A stretch of 21,504 nt of DNA from DAOUVR01 sp034430535. Lineage in GTDB: Bacteria; Chloroflexota; Dehalococcoidia; E44-bin15. The position numbers and the translations under genes are program-made. Shown one piece after another: positions 6,669 through 14,503 of the stretch. Numbering within the stretch: position 1 is the first letter of the stretch; every line of letters starts with the position of its first letter. The DNA is taken from the NCBI GenBank assembly GCA_964443325.1, contig CAYUCL010000035.1, positions 1-21,504 on the forward strand, given 5' to 3'. Below the pieces are notes generated by a model. The model was not told where the DNA came from and searched no databases. It saw nothing but the letters and a program-made list of their open reading frames with translations.

Positions 6669-7937
6669 ATGGATTTTTCTCTCAGTGAAGAGCAGCAAAT
6701 GCTAAAAACATCGGCTCGCGATTTTCTCGAGACCGAGTGCCCTGAGCAGATGGTAAGGGATATGGAGGAGGATGATAAGGGCTATTCCCCCGAGCTTTGG
6801 AAGAAGATAGCCGACCTAGGGTGGCTGGGGCTCATCTACCCCGAGGAATACGACGGCAGTGACGGCAGCATCCTGGATATGGCCGTCCTATGCGAGGAAA
6901 TGGGTAGGGCCATGCTTCCCAGCCCCTTCCTCTCCACGGCGGTCCTCTGTGGTCTGACCATCCTTGATGGCGGCAGTGAAGAACAGAAGAAGGAAATGCT
7001 GCCCAAGATAGTCAGCGGTGACCTAACTCTCGCCCTGGCCATGACCGAGCCTGAGGCCAGTTGGAATGGAAACCAGTGGGAGGCCGAAGGGATAACGGTG
7101 ACGGCCACTGCCGATGGCGACGATTATGTCATCAACGGCACCAAGCTATTTGTGTGGGATGCCCTGGCCGCCGACCAGCTCCTGGTCGTCACCAGGACCA
7201 AACAGGGCGGAGCACCCGAGGAAGGGATAACGCTGTTCCTGGTGGACGCCAAGAGCCCGGGGATAAGCTATACCGTATTAAGAACGACACCTGGCGACAA
7301 GCGGCAGACTGAGATCATCTTCGACAAGGTGAAAGTCCCCAAGAAGAACATGGTGGGACAGCTTAACGGTGGCTGGCCTCCACTGGCCAAGGTCCTGAAG
7401 GTCGGAGCGGTACTTCTCTCCGCCGAGATGGTAGGGGCCGGCGAAAGCGCCACGGAGATGTCGGTTGACTACGCCAAGACCAGAGTACAGTTTGAGATGC
7501 CCATCGGCATTAACCAGTGGGTGCAGGAGCACTGTGTGTGGGGGTTCGCCGACTACCAGGGTACGAGGACAGTCGTCTATGAGGCTGCCTGGATGCTCAG
7601 TGAGGGCATTCCCTGCGACCTAGAGGTATCGATGGCCAAGGCGCGGGCCAACGATGCCATAGAGGATGCTCTGTGGCGGGCTCACCAGGTTCTCGCCGGC
7701 GTCGGCTTCACCACGCAGGATGGCGTCCTCCCCCTTTACACCAAGCGGGGACTGGCGCAGAAGCACTATCTGGGCGACACCAACTATCACTTGGAGAAGG
7801 TTGCCCAGCAGATAGAGAAATGGCCCGCTCCAGAGAAACCGAGGGGCAAGCCGCTGGGCATCTTCGACACGCCCGAGGACCTGCAGGTCCCGGCATGGGA
7901 CGTATGGCGCGACCAGATCAAAGGCAAGCTGTGGTAA
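6669..7937 (+). CDS. acyl-CoA dehydrogenase-like ACAD4 (beta-type, probably non-catalytic subunit)
   Basis: This 422-aa protein starts at ATG 6669 after AAAGGAG at 6654-6660; the frame is open further upstream but overlaps ACAD3. The N-terminal 60 residues closely match ACAD2. Both glutamate positions used by ACADs are gone: Lys244 (VLKVGAV) where ACAD1-3 have Glu, and no YEGT-like motif near the C-terminus (GDTNYHLEKV). The flavin-contact motif is also degenerate (QFEMPIGINQWVQEH). A tail of about 45 residues beyond the ACAD fold is rich in Pro and Trp. It is most likely a structural or binding partner of ACAD3 in a heteromeric enzyme, as known for unequal FadE pairs. It is the last gene of the cluster. 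Confidence 0.88.
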   Translation: MDFSLSEEQQMLKTSARDFLETECPEQMVRDMEEDDKGYSPELWKKIADLGWLGLIYPEEYDGSDGSILDMAVLCEEMGRAMLPSPFLSTAVLCGLTILDGGSEEQKKEMLPKIVSGDLTLALAMTEPEASWNGNQWEAEGITVTATADGDDYVINGTKLFVWDALAADQLLVVTRTKQGGAPEEGITLFLVDAKSPGISYTVLRTTPGDKRQTEIIFDKVKVPKKNMVGQLNGGWPPLAKVLKVGAVLLSAEMVGAGESATEMSVDYAKTRVQFEMPIGINQWVQEHCVWGFADYQGTRTVVYEAAWMLSEGIPCDLEVSMAKARANDAIEDALWRAHQVLAGVGFTTQDGVLPLYTKRGLAQKHYLGDTNYHLEKVAQQIEKWPAPEKPRGKPLGIFDTPEDLQVPAWDVWRDQIKGKLW

Positions 7938-7992
7938 ACCCACGTTTTAAGTAGCGCCGCCACTCCCGTGGCGACGAACTACCAACAACGAC

Positions 7993-8027
7993 GGAGGGCT
8001 ACCGACGGTCGGCAGCCCTCCCTTTTT
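7993..8027 (+). terminator. intrinsic terminator after the ACAD cluster
   Basis: A perfect 8-bp stem GGAGGGCT/AGCCCTCC with an inner CCGA/TCGG pair is followed directly by CTTTTTC. It lies 56 bp after the ACAD4 stop. Confidence 0.85.
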
Positions 8028-8083
8028 CGTAATCTCGTTCCTCAAAAAGGTAACGCAGGTCTCTCCCTGGCAGCTAGTAGGGT

Positions 8084-8162
8084 GGGTGCTGCCCTAAAGG
8101 GGCAAACCCACCACCTTCGTTTACGGTGGGTTTCGCTTCACTCCACCCACCCTACGACTAGT
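8084..8162. repeat. repeat family D, copy D1
   Basis: CTAGTAGGGTGGGT at the left and ACCCACCCTACGACTAG at the right form an imperfect inverted repeat enclosing CAAACCCACC and GGTGGGTTTCGCTTCACT. Related copies lie at 12239-12272 and 15941-16032. The 8028-8487 stretch holds D1, B4 and a G-rich palindrome and no gene. Confidence 0.75.
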
Positions 8163-8277
8163 CATATATTTCCCCCTCCCCTCGCCAGTCTCCGGAGGTC
8201 TCCTTAGGCTACTCTTGCGACCGACTCGCCTTAGCGAGAGTCTAGTCTTCGACCGTCAAGGGATAGGGAATATAAAT

Positions 8278-8391
8278 AGAGGAGTCCAGAGGGGTATCCC
8301 CTATGGCGGGGGACTGGGGGTGTCCCCCAGCTATATTTATTTCCCCCTCTCCTCGAGGAGAGTCCTTCAGCGGAAGGAAGGGGGTGAGGTG
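8278..8391 (+). repeat. repeat family B, copy B4
   Basis: The hairpin order is the same as in B2 and B3, with the extra GTCCTTCAGC-type mini-hairpin also seen in B1. It ends GGGGGTGAGGTG, and no ORF begins there. Confidence 0.75.
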
Positions 8392-8425
8392 CTCAAACCC
8401 ACAGGGCGGGCCGATGGGCAATAAT

Positions 8426-8475
8426 CCTCCCTCCCCTAGCGGGAGGGATCCTTCCCTGGAAGGAGAGGGAGGGGG
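8426..8475. repeat. G/C palindrome (family H), copy H1
   Basis: It reads CCTCCCTCCCCTAGCGGGAG followed by GGATCCTTCC and GGAAGGAGAGGGAGGGGG. The same element with two mini-palindromes inserted is at 12689-12769. Confidence 0.6.
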
Positions 8476-8487
8476 AATTCCATTAAA

Positions 8488-11400
8488 TTATTCAGGCTCA
8501 GGCATCTCTTCGGGCTCAAATTCCCGAGGTCGCCGCCTCCGAGGATGCTTCCTCTTCTGGCGTTGGCGTTGAGTCAAAAGCACGACAATGATCAAAATGA
8601 CAACGAGAACACCCAGCCCTATCAGCAGGCTGTACCACCACTGCCAACCACCGCCCACCTCCTCACCGAGGACCGCCCAGTCACTTACGTGATTCGTGGT
8701 CACGCAGGCGATCCCTGCGTCGGTGTCAACCGTTGTGGGCAGGTCCTCCCACTCACCGCTGTCCTCGTTGTAATACGCGATGGTAATAAGCGCGGGGTCA
8801 CCGCCGGCGGCAGCCAGGTCGGCAGACGAGTACTCGATACAGATGGTCACGTCAGCCCCCAGCTCCGTCACCTCTTCCCCATCGACCGTCGCCGTTATGC
8901 GGAAGCAGGTATCGCCCATGCGGAAGCCTTCGGGAGCAGCACCACAGTCGACCGGCTCAATCTCCACATCGGCATCGTCGTCGAACGCACCTTCCTCGAA
9001 GTCAAGGGTAACCCTGCCGTCCTCCGTCGACACCTCACCCCCATCCGGTGAGACAGTACCCTCGCCGGTCAGCCCTGTGGGAGTTGGAGTCGGCGTTGGC
9101 GTGGGTGTAGGGGTCGGGGTTGGAGTTGGAGTAGGAGTAGGTGTTGGAGTGGGAGTTGCCTCAGGCGTGGGTGTTGGCGTTGGCGTGGGTGTAGGCGTTG
9201 GCGTCGGCGTAGGCGTGGGAGTTGGCGTTGCCGTTGGGGCAGGCGTTGGCGTCGCCGTCGGGCCAGGCGTTGGCGTCGGGGTTGGCGTGGGCGTTGGTGA
9301 CGGCCCCGGCCCCGGCCCCGGCACCACGTAGTGACATAGAACGCTAACTGCCTTGTCGCCGTTGACGAGGACGTCGTGAGTCTTGTTCCCGCCATCCGAC
9401 CAGCTAACGAAGTAGCAGTGGCTTCCGCTATCATCGGCGCTCACCGTCACCATGTTGCAGCAGTAGAGGTTCTCAAAAACCTCGGCTGTCCCCGCCGCTA
9501 CCGTCTGATTAGCCCCCGGCAAACCAGCTACCTCGACCGGGCAGCACCCATTCGACGTCACGGTCAAGGTGTACGGGCCTATGGCGGGCTGTATGAGCCA
9601 CTGGTCGAAGTTCACATTGTCGCTGACCCCATCGCCGGTCCCGCCAGGGTTGGTTGCCGCATTATACGGACCACTGGCATCGCCCCACCAGTTGCACTCG
9701 GCGTCAACAGGTATCCCCGTATCACTGTACACCCCATAGCCCCCCGAGCCGCTGTTCCCGCTGATGTTGTTGCAGTAGATCACGTTGTTTTGGGCATCGG
9801 CGAGGAGGTGGATGCCGGAGTAAGGGGCCGCGGTGTTGTTGGTAATATCGTTGCCGAAGACTTCGATATCGTCGCCGGCGAGCCACAGGCCGTGGGCGTT
9901 GCCGCTGATGGTGTTGAAGTACACGTCGACCCCGCTGGCGTCCAGTTCGATAGCGACTCCCGAATCGGCGTTGCCACCGTAGGTCTCGCCGAGGCCGTCG
10001 TCCCAGGCGCCGATGAGGTTGTCCACGATGTCCACCTCCCCCCCACTCACTATCCCGGGGATATATATGCCGTTACCGTCTGGCGACCCGTTCTCGGAGA
10101 TGGTGTTCTGCTCTATCGTCACATTTCCCCCTGGGTAAACGGCGGCGCCGAGCCAGATGCCGTGCCGCCCGTTGCCATAAAGGCGGTACGGCGGCCCCGG
10201 CTGCCCGTACTGGTCGGGGCGGAAAGTATAGGCACCGATGCGGTTGTTGTAGATGGTGACATCGCCTTCAATGGTGCCGTCTGCTATGTCGAAATGGATC
10301 CCATCCCGGTCGTTCTCGGCGATGATGTTGTGCTCCATGTTCAGGCTCGCGGCGATGCCCACGTCGGTTATATCGATGCCGTCGTCGTGGTTTCCATCCA
10401 CCGGTTTTTTGTGGGTGGCGTCGTACCAGAACTCCCACGCGCTGATGCTGTTCTCGGCTATCTGCACCTCTCCGTCGATGGACTCGATTTGTATGCCGTC
10501 GGCTCCATTGTCAGCGATGGTGTTTGACTGGATGGTGGCGGTACCGTCGGCACCCACCTGGTACATGCGTATACCGTTGCCGATATTCCCAGCGACATCC
10601 AGAGGGTCTGGCATCAATACAGCGTCATACCAGTAGATTGCACCGATAGCATTTTGAATAATATTGGCCGTGCCCTCCATAGGCGCCATGCCGACACCGA
10701 AGTTTATCCCATCATTCGCATTTTCATAGATGCCGTTGCCAACTATGTTGACGATGCTGGTCGCATCGACAGCCCCCACGTGTATACCGTGGTAGTTTCC
10801 GTGTATGAGGTTCTGGACAATGGTGACGTTGCCGCCGCCGGCAAGTTCGCTAACGTCTATACCGTTGGCGTCAGTGGATTCGGCGGTTACGTTGAAGCCC
10901 TGCACCACCGCCGTGCCGGAAAAGGGCGAAGTGCCGGTTATGGTCACCGCCGGAGTGTTTCCATCGCCGCAGATAATGGCGCTGCCCATATCGCCAATAG
11001 ATTGGAGAGTGACCGACCTGGTGACAACGATGTTCTCGCGGTACGTGCCCGGGTAGACCTTGATAGTGTCGCCATCTGTTACATCATTAATTGCAGTCTG
11101 GATGGAATGGAAGTAGTAGATATATTTGTCATCGAAAAGTGTCGTTGGATGGTTCAAATAGCCCCAGCGGTGAGCAATAACTATGGGTTCATCTGGCCCC
11201 GTTAAGTCTTCTTGGTCTTTTGCCACCTGATCACGAACCTCAAAGTAGAAATCCCAACGGCCAGCAGGCCAGACAGGGGTGCCCTCGCTTCGGCCGAAAG
11301 GGTCCCATACTGCTTCATCAGCAGTAATTGTCTTGTCGAGGTTGACGGTAATAGTCCATTTCTCTTCTGCTCCGCTGTAAGTCACCGAGATTATTCCAAG

Positions 11401-11742
11401 CATATTGGCTAGAGCCCAGTCTGTTGCATCCCACGTTGCGGTTGGGTCGGCAACCGCCTGAAACTCGACATCCACACAGGTTTCTTTCGTGTTATATGGT
11501 GACGGACCGTAGATCATTAAATCAATATCATACAGGTCACCATCCGCATCATGGAAGTCATACACGAAGGACACATTGCCGGTTAGGACATTCCAGGTAT
11601 CACCATTGTAAACGCCTTCCGGCAATACCTCCTCCATCTGTGGTCCTGAATCAGCCATCGCCGGCTTCGCTGGTACTGCCACTGCCACCAGCGACAGCAC
11701 CATTACCAGCGCCATAACCAGGTAGAATAGCTTAACTTTCAT
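8488..11742 (-). CDS. membrane-anchored beta-helix surface protein with ZU5-like domain
   Basis: This is a 1084-aa exported protein. The ATG at 11742 follows GGAGG. A signal peptide spans residues 1-30 (cleavage after KPAMA). Residues 40-200 are an N-terminal domain of unknown type. From about 220 (DGDTIKVYPGTYREN) to about 690 (CNWWGDASGP) there are right-handed parallel beta-helix repeats of the NosD/pectate-lyase-like kind. A Cys-rich module ending WSDGGNKTHDV follows to about 808, then a Thr-Pro linker (about 809-890), a ZU5-like domain (about 894-1028; GGEVSTEDGRVTLDF), a membrane helix at about 1033-1056 and a basic tail ending EFEPEEMPEPE. It probably projects from the cell surface to bind or process polysaccharide. 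No catalytic residues are recognisable, so adhesion is equally possible. It shares its C-terminal anchor with the 410-aa protein at 12992-14224. Confidence 0.88.
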   Translation of the reverse strand: MKVKLFYLVMALVMVLSLVAVAVPAKPAMADSGPQMEEVLPEGVYNGDTWNVLTGNVSFVYDFHDADGDLYDIDLMIYGPSPYNTKETCVDVEFQAVADPTATWDATDWALANMLGIISVTYSGAEEKWTITVNLDKTITADEAVWDPFGRSEGTPVWPAGRWDFYFEVRDQVAKDQEDLTGPDEPIVIAHRWGYLNHPTTLFDDKYIYYFHSIQTAINDVTDGDTIKVYPGTYRENIVVTRSVTLQSIGDMGSAIICGDGNTPAVTITGTSPFSGTAVVQGFNVTAESTDANGIDVSELAGGGNVTIVQNLIHGNYHGIHVGAVDATSIVNIVGNGIYENANDGINFGVGMAPMEGTANIIQNAIGAIYWYDAVLMPDPLDVAGNIGNGIRMYQVGADGTATIQSNTIADNGADGIQIESIDGEVQIAENSISAWEFWYDATHKKPVDGNHDDGIDITDVGIAASLNMEHNIIAENDRDGIHFDIADGTIEGDVTIYNNRIGAYTFRPDQYGQPGPPYRLYGNGRHGIWLGAAVYPGGNVTIEQNTISENGSPDGNGIYIPGIVSGGEVDIVDNLIGAWDDGLGETYGGNADSGVAIELDASGVDVYFNTISGNAHGLWLAGDDIEVFGNDITNNTAAPYSGIHLLADAQNNVIYCNNISGNSGSGGYGVYSDTGIPVDAECNWWGDASGPYNAATNPGGTGDGVSDNVNFDQWLIQPAIGPYTLTVTSNGCCPVEVAGLPGANQTVAAGTAEVFENLYCCNMVTVSADDSGSHCYFVSWSDGGNKTHDVLVNGDKAVSVLCHYVVPGPGPGPSPTPTPTPTPTPGPTATPTPAPTATPTPTPTPTPTPTPTPTPTPTPEATPTPTPTPTPTPTPTPTPTPTPTPTPTGLTGEGTVSPDGGEVSTEDGRVTLDFEEGAFDDDADVEIEPVDCGAAPEGFRMGDTCFRITATVDGEEVTELGADVTICIEYSSADLAAAGGDPALITIAYYNEDSGEWEDLPTTVDTDAGIACVTTNHVSDWAVLGEEVGGGWQWWYSLLIGLGVLVVILIIVVLLTQRQRQKRKHPRRRRPREFEPEEMPEPE
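9076..9321 (-). repeat. low-complexity Thr-Pro linker repeat
   Basis: Tandem six-base units of the GGCGTT/GGCGTC/GGAGTT type encode (Thr-Pro)n in the 1084-aa protein. Synonymous variation shows the array is not a recent slip-strand expansion throughout. A matching array is at 13605-13840. Confidence 0.9.
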
Positions 11743-11790
11743 ATCACACCTCCGTCATATCCTTAAGGTACGGCTTTCGCCCGTTTCACT

Positions 11791-11849
11791 CAAAAAATAA
11801 AATAAGGAAGCGGGGAATCAGCGTCAGTGGCGCTGAATATCCTGCCCGC
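11791..11849 (-). terminator. terminator-like hairpin in the leader of the beta-helix gene
   Basis: Read on the minus strand, GCGGG...CCCGC encloses TCAGCG...CGCTGA, followed by TTCCTTATTTTATTTTTT. It lies about 50 bp before the ATG, in the 5' leader, where it could act as an attenuator. An upstream hairpin CACGAC/GTCGTG lies at about 11890-11915. Confidence 0.45.
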
Positions 11850-11949
11850 CTCCTTGAATGTACTTCTCAACAAATCGCCGCCCTCACGACATCTATCGTA
11901 TAAGTCGTGTCTAGCAGCCCATCACTTTATAACCGCATACGATATAGAA

Positions 11950-11978
11950 TGTTTAGCATGTTTCAATAGTTTTGTCAA
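11950..11978 (-). promoter_or_regulatory. candidate promoter of the beta-helix surface gene
   Basis: A perfect -35 hexamer TTGACA (11973-11978, minus strand) is followed after 17 bp by a weak -10 TAAACA. The region is AT-rich, unlike the rest of the intergenic DNA. A start near 11943 would give a leader of about 200 nt. Confidence 0.4.
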
Positions 11979-12059
11979 GTTTTTTTGTTATATGTATCTC
12001 AACTCCAATATGGAACATTTGCCACAATACCAAACCCCGAGGGCGGGTGTTACCACTAT

Positions 12060-12192
12060 GTCATTGCGAGGCCTGTGCTGAACGAAGTTAGGCAACAGGA
12101 TGAGGCAATCTCGGTGGGGGGATGATGGGCGACACCACCTCCCTATACCACCTGGATTGCTTCCCCTTCATAAAGTGAAGGGTCGCAATGAC
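12060..12192. repeat. palindromic repeat family A, copy A3
   Basis: The ends are GTCATTGCGA and TCGCAATGAC. Inside are GAGGCAATCTCGG and GGATTGCTTCCCCTTCA arms, with an insertion-like segment near 12081-12100. The 11979-12991 stretch is a chain of repeats A3, D2, B5, A4, H2, C1 and F2 with no supported gene. Confidence 0.8.
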
Positions 12193-12238
12193 AAAGAGGT
12201 CAAAGGAAAGGGGAAGAATGACGTTCTGGTTATTCAAC

Positions 12239-12328
12239 TCGGTGGGTTTCGCTTCACTCCACCCACCCTACGGCAAACCATACATTTCCCCCCTCTCCTT
12301 GAGGAGAGGGGGTTAGGGGGTAATGTGA
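12239..12328 (+). repeat. partial family D (D2) joined to partial family B (B5)
   Basis: GGTGGGTTTCGCTTCACT and CCACCCACCCTACGG form the right half of D. About 20 bp on, CCCCTCTCCTTGAGGAGAGG and GGGGGTAATGTGATC form the right part of B. Confidence 0.65.
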
Positions 12329-12362
12329 TCAATCCCACAGGTCGGCCGGTCGTTACCACTAT

Positions 12363-12507
12363 GTCATTGCGAGGCCTGTCCCGAACGATGTAGGGGCACC
12401 CTTCTAAGAAGGGCCGTGCCCGTACTAGATGAGGCAATCTCGGTGAGGAGGAAGTGGGAAAGACACACCATGAGATTGCTTCGTCGCTTGACGCTCCTCG
12501 CAATGAC
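12363..12507. repeat. palindromic repeat family A, copy A4, with inner insert
   Basis: The ends are GTCATTGCGA and TCGCAATGAC. A segment of about 40 bp with its own CCCTTCTAAGAAGGG palindrome lies inside the left arm at about 12389-12428. Confidence 0.8.
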
Positions 12508-12688
12508 AAATAGGCTTCGCAATACAATAAAAGCAAGCGTCGGTGATATTTCTACCATCCCCAGGCTGTTTAAAAATGTAGTTGCCCATCCTTCCGTAGG
12601 ATCTTCGATCTTTGAAGGATTGGGCCAATCATGCCTGATCCTTCCGCTGAAGGACAGGCAACTACAAAGACTGAAGTGGGGCAGCAAA

Positions 12689-12769
12689 TCCTCCCTCCCT
12701 CGAAGAGTCTTCGACCTGGCGGAAGGGATCCTTCCTCGAAGAGTCTTCGACCTGGAAGGAGAGGGAGCG
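12689..12769. repeat. family H palindrome carrying two mini-palindromes (H2)
   Basis: This is the H1 framework (CCTCCCTCCC ... AAGGGATCCTTCC ... GGAAGGAGAGGGAG) in which TCGAAGAGTCTTCGACCTGG appears twice at the loop positions. The same mini-palindrome is at 5113-5135 and, reversed, at 15808-15830. Confidence 0.65.
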
Positions 12770-12778
12770 GGACTAATC

Positions 12779-12935
12779 ACCCTCACCCTTCGACAAGCTC
12801 AGGACAGGCCCTCACCCTCTCCCTTGAAGGGAGAGGGAATTAAAAAGGTTGTCTCTCCCTTCGACAGGCTCAGGACAGGCCTACTAAACCGTTCGTGGTG
12901 AGCCTGTCGAACCATGAACGACCCTTCGATAGGCT
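12779..12935. repeat. families C and F, nested (C1, F1, F2)
   Basis: CCCTCACCCT is interrupted by TTCGACAAGCTCAGGACAGG (family F), then continues CCTCACCCTCTCCCTTGAAG and GGAGAGGG (family C). A fuller F copy follows, with CAGGCTCAGGACAGGCC, GTTCGTGGTGAGCCTGTCGA and CCATGAACG. F also occurs at 15861-15928 and 19303-19334. Confidence 0.7.
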
Positions 12936-12991
12936 AATGGATTCGACTCACCGCAACGACATCACATAGCGCTACCACAAGAACGCACAAC

Positions 12992-14224
12992 TCAAAGAGG
13001 CTCGGGCATCTCTTCGGGCTCGAATTCTGCGGGTCGCTGCCCCGAAGGAGGCTTTTTCCTCTGGCGCTGATGTTGAGTCAAAAGCACGACAATGATTAAA
13101 ATGACAACCAGAGCGGCCAGCGCTATCAGCAAGTAATGCCACCATAGCAGGCCACCAGCCGGAGCAATGTCCTCCTCACTGAGGACGGAAAACTCGCTAA
13201 GGTGACTTATGGTGGTGCAAATGGTCCCCGCCGCCTCATTAATCTCTGTCGTCAGGATGTCCCAATCATCCGTAGCCTCATCGTAATATCCGAATGTCAG
13301 AAGCGCCGGGTCACCTTCGGCAACCGCCAGGTCCTCGGCGGCGTACTCGACGCAGATTTCCACCGCAGCATCCAGCTCGGTCACCGGCTCGCCGTCGACC
13401 GTCGCCGTTATGCGGAAGCAGGTATCGCCCATGCGGAACCCTTCAGGGGCTTCACCACAGGGAATGTACTCAATGAGTATCTCTGTATCACCGGGGAGTG
13501 CCCCCGGCTCGAACTCAACGGTAATCCGACCATCCTCGGTAATAATGCCGCCTCCCTCGGGGGTGACGATGCCGCCGTTATCAATCCAGGCAACACCGCC
13601 CTCAGGAGTGGGGCTAGGCGTTGGCGTTGCCTCAGGCGTCGCCGTCGCATTGCCCCCTGGTGTCGGCGTCGGCGTCGGGGTAGGCGTCGGCGTGGGCGTT
13701 GGCGTCGGGGTAGGCGTCGGGGTAGGCGTAGGCGTCGGCGTTGGTGTCGGCGTGGGGGTAGGCGTCGGTGTTGCCGTCGGGCCAGGCGTCGGCGTAGGCG
13801 TCGGAATCGGTGTGGGCAGCGGCGTGGGGGTCGGGCCGGGCTGCACGTAGGCGGTGAGGTCCAGTTCGGTGATGTCGCCGCTGTTAAATTCCCAGGTCTG
13901 GTCCGCCTCGTAGCCGTTGACATAGAATTTTATCAGCGCCCCGTCGCCGATCTCACCCTGCACCAGCAGGTGCAGGGCGGGGTGGTCGCCGTATTCGCCG
14001 GCCACGGTGACAACAATCGATCCCCTCTCCACCCCATCTACCCTGGCGCTGACCACCGTGTCCGCCGGGGCGTCGCTGTTGGCGCCTGCCGGGGTGGAGC
14101 GCACCTGCACCGAACCGTAAAATAAATGGGGCAGTTGAGGCGGTGACTGTGCCGCCACCTCGAGGGGCAGCGCCACCAGCAGGACGAACGCCAGAGCCAG
14201 GGCAATCCTCATCTTTTTTATCAT
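12992..14224 (-). CDS. membrane-anchored surface protein with ZU5-like domain
   Basis: This is a 410-aa exported protein. The ATG at 14224 has TAGGAG five bases upstream. A signal peptide covers residues 1-25 (cleavage after LEVAA). Residues 28-127 are a beta-rich domain beginning LPHLFYGSVQVRSTPAG and holding FYVNGYEADQTWEFNSG. I recognise this pattern as recurrent in surface proteins but cannot name a family. A Thr-Pro linker (about 128-208), a ZU5-like domain (about 220-355), a membrane helix (about 360-386) and a basic tail ending EFEPEEMPEPL follow. From the linker on, it parallels the 1084-aa protein closely, including EGFRMGDTCFRITATVDGE. It is likely an adhesin or envelope scaffold. 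The leader starts within repeat A5. Confidence 0.87.
   Translation of the reverse strand: MIKKMRIALALAFVLLVALPLEVAAQSPPQLPHLFYGSVQVRSTPAGANSDAPADTVVSARVDGVERGSIVVTVAGEYGDHPALHLLVQGEIGDGALIKFYVNGYEADQTWEFNSGDITELDLTAYVQPGPTPTPLPTPIPTPTPTPGPTATPTPTPTPTPTPTPTPTPTPTPTPTPTPTPTPTPTPTPGGNATATPEATPTPSPTPEGGVAWIDNGGIVTPEGGGIITEDGRITVEFEPGALPGDTEILIEYIPCGEAPEGFRMGDTCFRITATVDGEPVTELDAAVEICVEYAAEDLAVAEGDPALLTFGYYDEATDDWDILTTEINEAAGTICTTISHLSEFSVLSEEDIAPAGGLLWWHYLLIALAALVVILIIVVLLTQHQRQRKKPPSGQRPAEFEPEEMPEPL
13605..13840 (-). repeat. low-complexity Thr-Pro linker repeat
   Basis: Tandem GGCGTC/GGCGTT/GGGGTA units encode (Thr-Pro)n in the 410-aa surface protein. Confidence 0.9.
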
Positions 14225-14252
14225 CTATGCTCCTACACTATGAGCCTTCCAT

Positions 14253-14419
14253 GTCACTGCGAGCGAAAGTCGGAGCAACCCCCTCTCCCTTGAAGGGAGA
14301 GGGCAAGGGTGAGGGTGATGTTCCCCCTCCCTCTAACTCCCTCCCTCCAGGGGAGGGAGAATTTCCCTATCATCCCCGCGCTTGTCCTTCACTTCGTTCA
14401 GGACAAGCCTAGCAATGAC
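14253..14419. repeat. family A copy A5 with family C (C2) inserted
   Basis: The left end GTCACTGCGAGCGAAAGTCG and the right end AAGCCTAGCAATGAC are A-type. Between them at about 14281-14368 is family C (CTCTCCCTTGAAGGGAGAGG, then AAGGGTGAGGGTGA and a C/T-rich hairpin). The left end lies about 30 bp upstream of the 410-aa gene start, so part of its 5' leader is repeat DNA. The 14225-14503 gap holds only this element and a short tail. Confidence 0.75.
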
Positions 14420-14503
14420 ACATTATCAACTCCTTTAGAACAAGGGGGAGGATAGCATCCCACCCTCCCCCTATAACTACTTATTTATCTCACGCCGGCC
14501 CGG

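Noticed and set aside
8278..8391. CRISPR-like array suggested by regularly recurring G/C palindromes
   Set aside because: The copies are scattered tens to thousands of bases apart, lie in both orientations, differ in internal inserts and have no uniform spacers or cas genes nearby.
9060..9331. Val-Gly repeat protein on the + strand across the linker
   Set aside because: It is the complement of the Thr-Pro codons. The same happens at 13593-13850 and reflects only the hexanucleotide composition.
9376..10527. Long open frame (383 codons) on the + strand opposite the beta-helix gene
   Set aside because: The opposite strand encodes a coherent signal-peptide, beta-helix and anchor protein. The + frame has no ribosome-binding site and no recognisable domain.
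12416..12901. 161-codon + strand ORF in the repeat-filled gap
   Set aside because: It translates repeats A, H, C and F in series, with no domain and no ribosome-binding site. Similar translations come from the same repeats elsewhere.
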